Shown one piece after another: positions 39,801-51,800 of a DNA stretch of 64,000 nucleotides (position 1 is the stretch's first letter; the number at the start of each line of letters is the position of its first letter). The notes under the pieces are model-generated. The model worked only from the letters and a program-made list of their open reading frames with translations. It was not told the DNA's origin and did no database searches. A program made the position numbers and the translations under genes. This stretch comes from Rallus limicola (Eukaryota; Chordata; Aves; Gruiformes; Rallidae): positions 1,860,001-1,924,000 of the forward strand of contig JAKCOZ010000058.1 in assembly GCA_022605955.1 (NCBI GenBank), given 5' to 3'.

Positions 39801-42800
39801 TATATATTTTTAATAACTGCCTTTATCACTTAATAAGGAGGTACCACTAGCCAAAGATGTCCTTGTTCACAATTATGAAATTGTGGGGTTTAAACAGCTA
39901 GTAAATTTTCCTAGAACAATTTACAGTTTTCATTCACGTGTTCCTGTCTAAGTGTTGCTATTTCTGTCTGAGTTTCTCTTCCCAACCACTTTCTTTCATC
40001 ATTTTCCTGGTTGCTTTGGAGTATAAAAAACATGGCTAAACAGAGATATAGTAAACAGAATAGAAGGTAAGTGGTGTATCTTTGCCTAGACAGGTTAGAA
40101 GCATTACAGAAATCTCTTGGTTTAATATCTGAACAAGAAAAAAGGAGATTATTTTCAATTTTGCTTCAGAATATGCTGGGACTAGGGTTCAGTTCCTCTT
40201 CTAATTTAGTCTAATTACTTAGTCATTAGCAGGAATTACTAGCCTTGCCTGGACAGTCTCTTTTCTAGGAACTAACCAGCTCTACCCTCTTTGAAAATTA
40301 TTGGAAAGCTGTTAAGTATTATTACCAAAGAAATGAGAGGCTATTGCAAAAATTAGATTTAAAAGGCTAGAAGTTCAAAGAAGCACTAAAATACTGAGTA
40401 CTTACTCCTTACAGAAGCTTGTGCTTTATTAACACTAATGATGATTCAATGTGCTGTTGGACTGGGAATTCCTGGGGGAAAAACACTAGGGCATAGCATT
40501 GGTTTGCTAGATTTTTAATTATTTTTTTTAGCACACTGGTAATACCCAAAGAACTAAGCACAAGGGAATGAAGTTGCCTAGTTGATGCTTTTCCTTCCTA
40601 TTAAATGCTGCTGTGTGAGAATTATAGGAAAGCAAAGAACAAGAGTTCCTGATGAGAACTCTAGTAGAGAAGTCTACCAAATGCAAAAGGGCTAATGATT
40701 ATTCATTAAAGTCTTAAATACAATTGAGTGTTGATTTAGCAAAGATGTAGTATGAATATAAAGCCAATTCTTCATAGACTTTTTTTGTTTGAGGTGAAGT
40801 ATGATAACAGGCAACAAAAGGAACATCTAACCATGCATAAACAGAACTGCTAAGTAGCTTTTCTGGTTTGTGTTGTTTGGGTTTTTTTAAGTCAGATCTA
40901 CTGCAGTAGCTAGAGGGAAGGGAAAAAGAGAAAAAATAAAAAGTTTTGGGAAAATAGTCTTCCTAATAAGCATAATTTTTAATGTACTAGTACTGCTATT
41001 TGTGAGAAAAATAAAATAGCAGAAAGAGGTAAAAATGTCTGGCAACAGGGAAAAAATAACTATATAGCAAGAGGAAACCAGGGTTTTGAGGTATACAGAA
41101 GTCAGGGCTCTGTCAAAGAAAATTGTAATCGTTGACCATAAGAAAGACTGATTAACCCCAGGCATATCTGCAGTTATACTGTTACTTCAGGCAATATAAC
41201 TGATGCAAGGGCTGAGTTGTGTGTTTTATTTATAGTATCAGAGAGGAAGCAATTCCAGTAGAGGAATAAAACCAAATTTTTCCACACCAAAAATCAGCCT
41301 CCTCATTTAGCTCATTTTTAAGTTTAAAATCTAGGATAAGAAAAGGTTCAGAAATTTCTGATTTTATTGGCTTCCTTAGCTGGCAAAAATTAACATAAAG
41401 AAGTAGTCTCCACTTGCCAGGCTAAGATAAACCACATAGCGTTCTATATCCACTGGAGTTCAATTTACTTATCTTGAAAACACAATAATGAAATAATACT
41501 GTAGCTATTTCTCAGTTATGGTGAAACCAAGAAAGTTTTATCAAAAACAAACAAAACAAAAAACCCCCACATAGAAAAAAATGCTTAACTGGGGCAGAGA
41601 ACAGAACTAGCTACTAAATATTTTACTACAGAAAAAGATCTGGAACATAGACTGTTTGGTGCAGCAGATTTAGTTTTCCATGCTATTGGCAATTCTTTTC
41701 TAAAAGTAAGGGTTTGTTTGGTCTTTATGTTTTAAGAAACATCCAGAAGTGGCATATGTGGAGATTATAGACAAATTATATTTCAAATTCTACATACATT
41801 TCTTTTCAACATACAACAGAAGATTTGTCAAATCAGAGCAGCCATGTTCAGTCTTATGTTTACATTTCTCTGTAGTTGAATGCTAAATTAGAGCTGGCAT
41901 GTTGTCATCATTCTCTAAGACACTCTTGCTTGGTGCTTCCCACCATCCCCCACCCCGCCACCACTATTGCTTTATATATTCCTTCAAATCATAGGAAAAT
42001 TTACTGTCAACATAGGTGTTTGATATCTATTTTGCTGGAAAAGGGTCTCTTCTGCTTTAGAAACATAGCTCATAAATATAAAAAAAAAAAAAAACCAAAC
42101 CAAAACCAGGTACTTTAGATGATTATACAACACTATTACTTTAGCTAGACTAATATAGATTTATCCTTACTTAACCTTTGACATCTGATTTTAAAAGACA
42201 CCTTTGAATCCTTTAAGAACAAAAGAAAAGGAAACCCTTATGATTCTATGATGGCAGTGTAACATTGCAATAGGCTGCTCCATTCATTTAATGTTTTTAG
42301 GCCCTGAGCAACCTCATGTATCTTAACAACTGGCCTAGCTTTGAGCAGAGAGTTGGATTTACTTCTCTAATAGTGGGAGCAAATGATGATACGATGCTCC
42401 TTTAGTACCAGAAACAACACGATATCTCATCTGGATTTGAGTCCCACCAGCAAACACGAAGCAGCAGCCTCTCAGTGCTAGGATCCAGCACTCCAGACCC
42501 ACTGGTGCTGATGTCTGGAGCAACAGTGAAACTTGGCAAGGTCAAGACTAACAGCAAAGTGCAATGAGAGCTCATGTGGAAGGCAGTGCTGATGGTGTTG
42601 ATGCTGAAAGCGTCAAATATGCATGCTGTTGCTTTGAGTGGAGGATTGTTCTTCCATAAGACTGGCCACAGAAGCATCTTCCCCTTGACAGAAATGCTGT
42701 TCTTCAGTATGTAAAATAATTATGAGATGAATATGAATTGAAAGTGCACTTCCTCTTGACCTACTTCCCAGGCAGGGAAGCACAGCTTGATGCCCTCCTG

Positions 42801-45800
42801 TTTGGAAAGGTAAAATTGTCTCTCCGCATTCCCTAGGCTCTGCATAAGCCTTTGTTTGGTACCAACCACATGGCTAATTATCATACCTACTATGCAGTCT
42901 CTTTTAATGATTTCCTTCCATCTCTTGTCAACACCCATGCTGACTAACCAAACTGGTTCCTTTGGAGAGAAGTGTACCTGTTTACCCTGTCAATAAATAC
43001 ACCTCTTTTTTGTACTGTGAAGGTAGACAGTCAAAATGATAGTGTAAGCTGGTTTTGGGAAAGTGGCTGATCATTTTGAGGTGCTCCAGGACTATGTGCA
43101 TCTGAATCCTGCCTCATTAACTGAATAGACCTTTATTCACAAGGTTGCAGGATGCATCTTTTTACTTCACCACAAAATCAATTACATCTTCCATTAATGC
43201 CGACAGTTTGGCTGGGGCTCTCAGCCTTCACCTTTAAGTCCCACTGCAGCTCAAAGCTTAGAGCAGCACAGTAATGCCACTTTGGTGACAACTTCCTTGC
43301 ATTTATAACATAAGCTCCAGAACTAGTGCTTTTGATACACTGACCTTCCTGTCCCTTCATGGAGGTCTGTGGCTCTCATTCTGGTGTCTGTAAGAAAATA
43401 AAGAGGATACCCCAGCACAGCTCTTACCAGCATTTCAAAGCCACCAGTTGTGCTGGCACTCTGAAAACGGACGAGAGGCTTTCTTGGGTTTGGCCCTTGC
43501 ATTGACAGGCAATGATTACTGGAGGCCATTTCCTTCTCCTGTGGAATCAAAAGTAAGTACTGGAAGAGATGCTAGGATTTTCTGACCTGGATAGGCCTCC
43601 CATGAGGAGAAAAAAGAAAAAAAAAAAGAAAGTAAAAAGAAAAAGAGGACACAGAAAATCTGTTTGATGATACATTCAATTTGTGATTTTCTAGGTAGCT
43701 GTTACAACTGATGTCTCGCTGTAGTGGGGCATTACTCTATCCAGGCTGTGAGAGAAAACATCAAAAGTATAAAGGAGAAAAAAAAGCTCAGCAAACAGCA
43801 AATTCTGGAGATTCATAATTTAGTACTGAGCCAAACCAGTAAGTCTTTGCAGCCCCTTCTAACATCATGCAGCTGTACCAAGCTGGACTGGAAGCAGTAG
43901 AGAGCAGGGTGTTGCTAAATGATTGTTCAGTTAATCCATAACCTGAATAAACTACCCAGAGATAAGCGAGAGATGATGGTGTGTAAGTTGCTAGAGCAAA
44001 ATCTTGATTCTCACTTCACAGAGGTAAGTCTACAGGTCACAGCAAAGAAAATTTATGCTAGCAAAGAATCCGATCACAAAAGGTGGGTTTTCCCCCCTAT
44101 ATATATAACACCAAAGATAAAGCCTTTTGTTGCAAACTTCACCCAGGATGAATTGTGAATCAGTGTATATGAATCACCTACCAAACCCTCAAGTGCGTCA
44201 GTGATAAGAGAATATAAATTCAAAAGTGCAGGTGCCATATCAGCAGCTGGAGTGGAGCTGGCAACACAGCTAGAGACAATGACCGTTCCTGAATTTCTTC
44301 TTGGCTATGGTTTGAATCTTTCATCTCATTTTCCATGTTAAGATATGATGCATCTGAATGATGTAATCTTGATGACAAATCTGGATGTCCATCTGAGTTG
44401 TCTTGGCTTGTCAGCAATGCTAATGTCATTCTCTGTTTGAGCATCCATAATAGCTGCTAGAATCTTATAAGCCACTAACTAAACTTCCCATAACTACCAG
44501 GTGTGTCCAGTGACCAAGTTACACTTCTAGATTTGTTTAGTCTCATGGGATTCAGGGTTTTGTTTTGGGTTGTGGTTTTAGCTTTTAGGGGTTTTCTTTG
44601 GGGGGATGTTTGGGTTTTTTTTTAAACGTACTGATGTAACACCCAGATGATGGTTCTGTTGTCAGCACAGATACTTAACAGAGAAACTCTTTGATGAGAT
44701 TAAGTCACAGGAAACTACTTCAAAATAGTTGTTTTGGTTGTCAAAGCAAGCACATCTTCCATTGAATTGGTCTCCGATTTTCTTAATTTATTACTGCAGC
44801 CTAATTAAATGCATTTTAATTAATTAATTATACTAGAGAAGACACCCTGGCACAGCCCACTGAATACCTGCTCCTGTTTTCCCTGAGAGGGCAGTGGAAG
44901 CTTCCCCCCACCTCCCCAGCTTTCAATTGAAACATAGCTGGCCCTTGAGTCAAGTACATGTCAAACAGGCCCCTGACTGAAGACAGGTCCCTGGCTGAAG
45001 GGTGGTTTCAGTCAAAAGACCATTCCACAGCCATTTGCTTAAATGTTGCTTTGACTTCCCTGATGCAAAACACTTCCTGTGACACTTTAGATAAACTCTG
45101 AGCTTCATTATGCTGGTGTAGTTCCTTCCACCTCCTTTCAAGTGATTAGAAAGACTTCAGACCATGTAATTTTCAGAGAGCGGTATTTTGCTCTTCTGCT
45201 GTCTGAGCAAAGTATTATGGCTGAGAAATTCCCACTGGTTATACTAGAAGTTCCAGCCCTGCTTGGCTTGTTCTAAGGAACGGCACTTAGCTTAATGGTT
45301 AGGAGAGACCACTATTAATTTTGAAGCAGAGGATTTACAAATCAGTTATTGCTTGTCTGAGACAGAATACTGGACTGGATGGGTAACAACAACAAGGTCT
45401 GATGCATCCCACTGCTGTGATCAGAGACAAACCCATTCAGGACACCTTATCTCCACTAGCTAGGCAGGAATCTGATCTTCCTCCCCACTCATGGCTGCTG
45501 TTTGCAGAGCCCTCTCACAAGCACAGCTTTAGCCACATGAACTTTCTTGATAACCCGTGAATGCTTACTAACTCCTCTCTATTGTATTATCCAAGCCCTG
45601 GCTTCTGGAAGCGCCAAACCCTATGCTCTGTGATGCTTAAACAGTCTCTTTTTGAGATACTCTTCCCTAAACCTTGTCTTCTGTGTCATAGGGTAGGAAA
45701 GCGATGGTGTACATTCCTTCTCCTGCCAGATTTCAACAGGCAGACCACCACTTAAGGATATGCAGGAATACTTCCTTCAGAGCATGATTGCTCTACATCA

Positions 45801-48800
45801 CTGTTTTAAAAACTGAAACAGGAGAATGAAGTCTGTGCTTTGTTTGCATTCTGTGCACTATCAGTAAGTTGGGTTGCATGGGATTTAGGTCAAGGCCAAT
45901 TTTATTTCTAAAACGCCATCAAATCTGACCTTTAGTATCGCTTTTACATAAAGCTGAACAGCCACAGCAACAGCTGTGCAAGGACCTGAGCCCAAAACAT
46001 AATACCTCTCCAACTCTGCTGCAGTGTCCTTCCTGTGGTGCAAGGAAATTTAAGACTTCAGGAGGCTACTATTGACATTCACATAGTGTTAAAGCAGGAG
46101 AGGCAGTTTTAACTGAGGAGAAATTTTATTGGAAGAGTGTGTGTCAGGTGGTTGGTATTCAATATTCCAAAGAATAGAGTCCAGGGCTACAGCAACCATT
46201 AAAAAAATACATCAAATTTAATAAGAGATAGTTTTACACACATGACCAACTTCTTAAGTAGCTCTTATCACAGAGCTCCCCTCCTGAGCTTTGTTGTAAA
46301 CATTACTCACTATGATCTTCCAGTCACAATTTAGTCCAGGGTCTGTCTTGTGCGTTATCTTAACACAACTTAAAAGCACAAAAAAGAACTCTAAACCAGA
46401 TGATTAATAGAGGGGAAAGGAAGGAGAGTGCACTCTGCAGTTGCTGCACATTTCTTTTATTGTGTGGATTTCTGCATCACTGTATTGTAAGTAAGTTGTA
46501 TCATGCATCTACTCAAGCAATTATGGTTTCTGAACTCTTTGACCTTAGACTTCAGTCCCTAATTTGCAGCTGGTCAGAGGCGTTTCCAAATTATACAACA
46601 CACTTTTGCAATACTCCATAACCTAAGACTCCATCTAGGTAGCATACAACCCCATTCGGTCGCTAGCATATGAACAGAAACACAGGATAACCATCCACAT
46701 TGCAAAAATCCTTGCTACCATCTTAAGAGTGGAGGAACACTTTGCATTTACAAGTGAGCACCACCTGCTGGTTACCTCACCTAATCCAGCTATTGCTCCT
46801 GGCACCCTCCTCCCAGTAAATCCTGGGATCACAACCTAGATTTTGGGGAGACTGAACCGATGTAGATGTTACAGCTGAGTGCTGTGACAGGACCTGAGAC
46901 TTCCAAGCCTAGCTGCTGAACTCCCCAAAAGGAGAAGGTGGAGGCAGCTGTGAGGCCACCAGTGGGGCACCCACCAGAGAGGGACAAAGCTCTGCAGCCC
47001 CTTGAGGCGGAGGACAGCGGGGCCATACCCCTCCCCACTGGGTTCACTTCCCACTCAGTCTCAGAGACTAGCACAAAGCAAACAACTCACAAATAAAAAG
47101 CAAAAGCAGCAGAGGTCCTTTCTCCTTTTCTGTTGAATTCCTGCATGCTTCATCCTCCTTGTTTTAACTGACTTCTCCTGAAACATACGATTTCATCTTG
47201 ATCTCTCCAGCATCCCCTAGCAATGGAATGCAAGTTGCTGACTTTCTCACCTAGTTCCTCTGTTGTGACAGTGACCTGGTGATCTCAGATTAACATTAAC
47301 TACTAAACCCAATTTGCCAAGAAGAACAGGCCTGTTTCTTGTCATCATGAAAAAATATATAAATATGTATTTCTGATCCTACCACTTCAATTCTGCCACT
47401 TCACTCTTATGATGTATTTTAATGGAGATGCTTTCATAACCACGCTGTTGGAATATAATTTAACATTACAAACTTAAGATGAGACAGCCAAAGATAAGAG
47501 TTTTAATTGTTTAACTTTCATTGAACTCATTGTAAGCTGGACAGGGAAGTCTCAGTATGTTTTTTAAGAAACAGAAGGTATTACTGGCCACCAGCTGTTC
47601 ACTTCTGATCAGGCAGTAACTCACAATTTATGTCTAACATACTGATCTACCAATGGCCATTTTTCTAGCCCATTATATTGCTGCCCTGAACTTAGCATGG
47701 CTAGCTGTTGCAGCACCATCAAGCTGCACTGAATGATGGAAAGGAAAAGGAAAAACAACCTCATCCTATGAAGCCTTCTGTCAACACAGCAAGCTATAAA
47801 TCCAAACAACAGGATCACCCCACCCTTGAAATTCCTCCAGGAAGACAAGGGAAAGCCAAACCTAATATTTCTAATTACCAAGGAAAACCTTCCACTCCAT
47901 AACCACCTTAAACCCCCTCCCTGAGCTTTACTTTACTTCTTAAGGCAGGGCCTCGGCCCAGCTTTCAATTAAATTATTAATAGGAACAATAGAGTCAAAG
48001 TTTCCCAACTCAGATGCCTTAAATTGTTAAACCTGTCTAAAGCAACACAACACCAGATATACCGATTTCAGATTTTCCCCCCATACCCAGGGTTTTGTAA
48101 GGATGTTGTGTTGGATCTTTCCTTTGCTCAAACATCAGAAGGGCTCCCTTTGACAAGCCAGTTAGCTGTGTACCTTGGCCCTTATCCTCTCTAGTGACAA
48201 CAACTTGGCTGGGAAAAAAAACATAATTGCTCCTTGTGATCCTTGCAATCTTTTTGCTGTCCCCAGCTCCTTCATTCTCTCCCACTGTCAGGAAGAGATT
48301 GCCTCCACTGGACCTGGTGCTGCTGCCTTTCTGCAAGGAGACTCACCATGCAGGCTGGTATGCAGGCTTCAGTGAGGGAGCTGGGTCTTGCACAGGGCTA
48401 ATTTCTTCCAGAAGAAAGTTCCACAAACACTAATTGCAGCAGCTGACATAACTGCTTAGCTTGTTTGTGTCCAATTTACTATACAGAGAAAGTGAGTTGC
48501 TTACTCCAGTAAAAAGGTCATGGCTGGGACACACATCCCCACTTGGGGATGGTCTGGGAAGACAACTACCCATTTGCGCCGTGCCAGTTGTTCTTCCCTT
48601 GGCCATCAGAAGGCTCTAGAAAAGTGGGAAAAACACCCACCATGGGGCAAGGCAGGGGAAAGGACAAGTAATTTGGCAAGCGTCAATAAGAAGGCTGGCT
48701 GGGGGCCTTTAAGGAGACCAGCAGGTTTATACACACCACACAGTGGAAGTTGCTGGGACAGAAACCAAGACTGAAGGAATAGACTTGCCATACAAAAGTT

Positions 48801-51800
48801 AGTATGTCTCTACCAACAATTTCCCTAATTAAAGAATTAAGAATTACCCTTTTTTAAATTTAATAGAGTGTACTCATAACTCCAGTTTTACAGACTAGAG
48901 GCTATTATTTTAATTTTTTTTTTTTTGCTTTTTGATGTGAGATGATTCTACTTCAAGGTTCCAGCAGCTTCAGGTTTCTGTCACATATGGCCAAGAAAAC
49001 AGGTTCTGGCACAAAACTCTTGCTGACCCCATCTGGATTTTCCTGTTTGTTCAGAATCGTGAAACTTCAGCTAACAGCAGCAAGACTACAGAGAAACCTG
49101 AGCTTTTTTTTTGCAATATTGTCCTCAAAACAATGACCAAATCTCCCCAAATTACACTAGATGTGTCCATAAAAGAAGAAAATTGGAGAAGAGCAAAAGG
49201 GTGTGATTACTTGGTTCCAGCAGTGGTCAAGGACTCAGCAAGCTGCAGTCTGAAGAAAGGGAGGTAATGGTGCATCTGTCAGAAAAGTAGATCAGATTCT
49301 GGGTTACTTCTATTACAGGCTGCCTGTGCACTCCTAAGCAAGTTTATTTCTGGCTGTTGTAACAGGACACCCACATGTGATGAGGTGTTTGGGTGCTGTT
49401 TGAATCAGAAAATAATAGCATCCCCTCTTCGTGGGATAGTTCCCCTGCTTCTGCAATTGAGGTATCTCCTTCCTGACTTGATCTACGGTGACAATATTTT
49501 TTTCCAGAAAATGAGTGGAACAAAGTGCTGTTGTATTCAACACCTTACCTGCTTGTGGGTTTCAGAGGGGCAAAAAAGTAATCATAATTGCTTAGAAGAT
49601 AATAATACCTCTAGGCCTCTCTAAAGCATTTCATTGAGTGTTTTCCACTGCTTTAAAACTCTGAACTTGTAAATGTTTCCCAACAGAGTGGCAGATCACT
49701 TCAGAGCTATTCAATACACCTCTTGAACATACAAGTTCATTTTCTTAGCTGCCTTTTGAGGATGCCTAAGCACCAGACATCTCCAATGGTGAAAAACAGC
49801 TGTCTTCACTAGTGAGAATTTGTTTCAAGTACCTTTTTGATTCAGTCCTGCTTCATACTGACCCTTTCTGAAGCAAGGCATACTCAACAATTGCTTCATG
49901 TTGCCACTCAAAGGAGAAATTAAGTTTAAGCCAGTGAATCCATATTCAATTAAGAAGCTTGAATGTACACCTTGAAGGGCTGAGGTAGTATGTGTAAGAG
50001 GCCCCTTCTTGGGAACTTTAGAAATCATCTATGTTCACATCTTGTCATGAAAAAGTAGTGCTTCTAGTTGTTGGTAGCTACCTGCTGTCAGGTAGGCAAA
50101 TCATAGAACAGTTTGGATTGGAAGGGACATCAAAGATCATCTAGTTCCATCCCCCTGCCATGGGCAGGGACGCTTCTCACTAGATCAGGCTGCCCAAGGC
50201 CCCATCCCACCTGGCCTTGAACACTGCCAGGGAGGGGGCATCCACTGCTTCCCTGGGCAACCTGTGCCAGGGCCTCACCACCCTTAGAGTGAAGAATCTC
50301 TTCCTAATATCCAATCTAAATTTACTCCCTTCCAATTGAAAGCCATTCCCCCTCATCCTATCACTCCATGCCCTTCTAAAAAGTCCCTCCCCACCTTTCC
50401 CGCAGGCCCCCTTTAGGTACTGGAAGGCAACTAGAAGACGCCCCTGGATCCTTCTCTTCTCCAGGCTGAACAAGCCCAACTCTCTCAGCCTGTCTTCATA
50501 GGAGAGGCTTTGTACTGAAAACAAGAGACTAAGAGGCAGGACACTGGTCTCACTCTGTACTCTGCCACCCTTTACTGATCACGCCTTTTGGCTCCTCAGC
50601 TGATTCACTTATTAAAACATGAGTAATAGTTACGTGTGAAAGTGCTCTGCACAAGCTAACAATCAATCCTATTAAAAATTCAGATTAAACTTTAAGAAAC
50701 TTTCTAACTTTTTATCTCTAATATAATTCAGATAAGAGGTTCTGACTGAGACCAGAGTTCTGTTGTACTAGTTACTGTACATACACAAAAAGGAGGCATT
50801 TTCTTGTGTTGGAAAGCTCTTTAAAAATGAGAATAGAAATAGCTTATCCCCATTTTTACCAAGAATCCAAAACAGAAATTGCACAACAGCTCAGAGCCAA
50901 GCTCAGACCTCTCCAACTCCTAGAAGTGTCTTCATCCACACAGTCCCATTCTCGTCCATTTTAGCCACAGCAACAGTGACACCCTCTAAAGCATAGCTCA
51001 ACATTACTTGCCATAATTGATCCAAGAACAGGAGCAATAGCCTCAGTCAGACAGCAACCAAACCACAAGCAGAAATAATAATGCATTCACCCCACATGAA
51101 GCGATACTAAACCCACAGCAAGCACACGTGACAGTTCTTCAGCCAGGCTGAGAGAGATGCCATGGACGTGCTCAGCGGTACTAGGAGATGCTCCTACACA
51201 TGGTCCTTTCAAGCATGACCCCTTGTGTCCTCTCCAGGTTATCCATCACGCCAGCCCCGGCCAGGCAGTAGCCGCCTCCCTTGGCACAGCAGGTACCAGA
51301 GCAAGAGGCAGACCTGCAAGCCAGAGCTTAATGGAAGGGCGTTAACGCTAATTGAATCTGAACAGCCATAGCCATGCATCACTTTGCATCTTCTCATGTT
51401 AAAACACAAGGGCCATTTGTTGGAGCACTCTAATGTGTTTAAAAACCTTCCAAGCCAAGGCTGATGTTGTTTCTAAGCTGACATTCTCAAGCAGGCTGGC
51501 ACAGACCTGAGATACCACTCTGCGGACTCCCCTGAAGTCCAGTGCAAGGGCCTGCCCCCATAACCCTGGTTACTGCCTCACTAGTGTCTATATTCAATAC
51601 CTAGTTGGGCAAGCCTTGGAAAGAAAGAAAGAAAAAACCCATACCAACAAGAAACAATACAAAAGAATTGTGTTTAAGATTTCATAAAAGTTCAGATCAG
51701 CAACAGCACCTTTTTTTTTTTTTTCTGATGTCATGAGGCCAGCTGTGATCTGACACAACTCTGAGTGTGTCAATCCTGGACAAAACCATCATATTTAGCT

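Larger units (their letters stand above)
37291..50100. other. Intron 1, third part: no nested gene recognised
   Basis: The block is AT-rich unique-looking sequence. It contains a possible CR1 tail at 42200, A-rich runs at 42080 and 43605, a G/T-rich run at 44555, an AT-rich homeodomain-site-like cluster at 44802 and a tRNA-derived SINE-like fragment at 45283. Open frames up to about 100 codons show no family features. Confidence 0.55.

Noticed and set aside
45283..45360. Candidate tRNA gene
   Set aside because: It has an A-box-like start but no intact B box, no acceptor stem pairing and no terminator; better read as an old SINE fragment.
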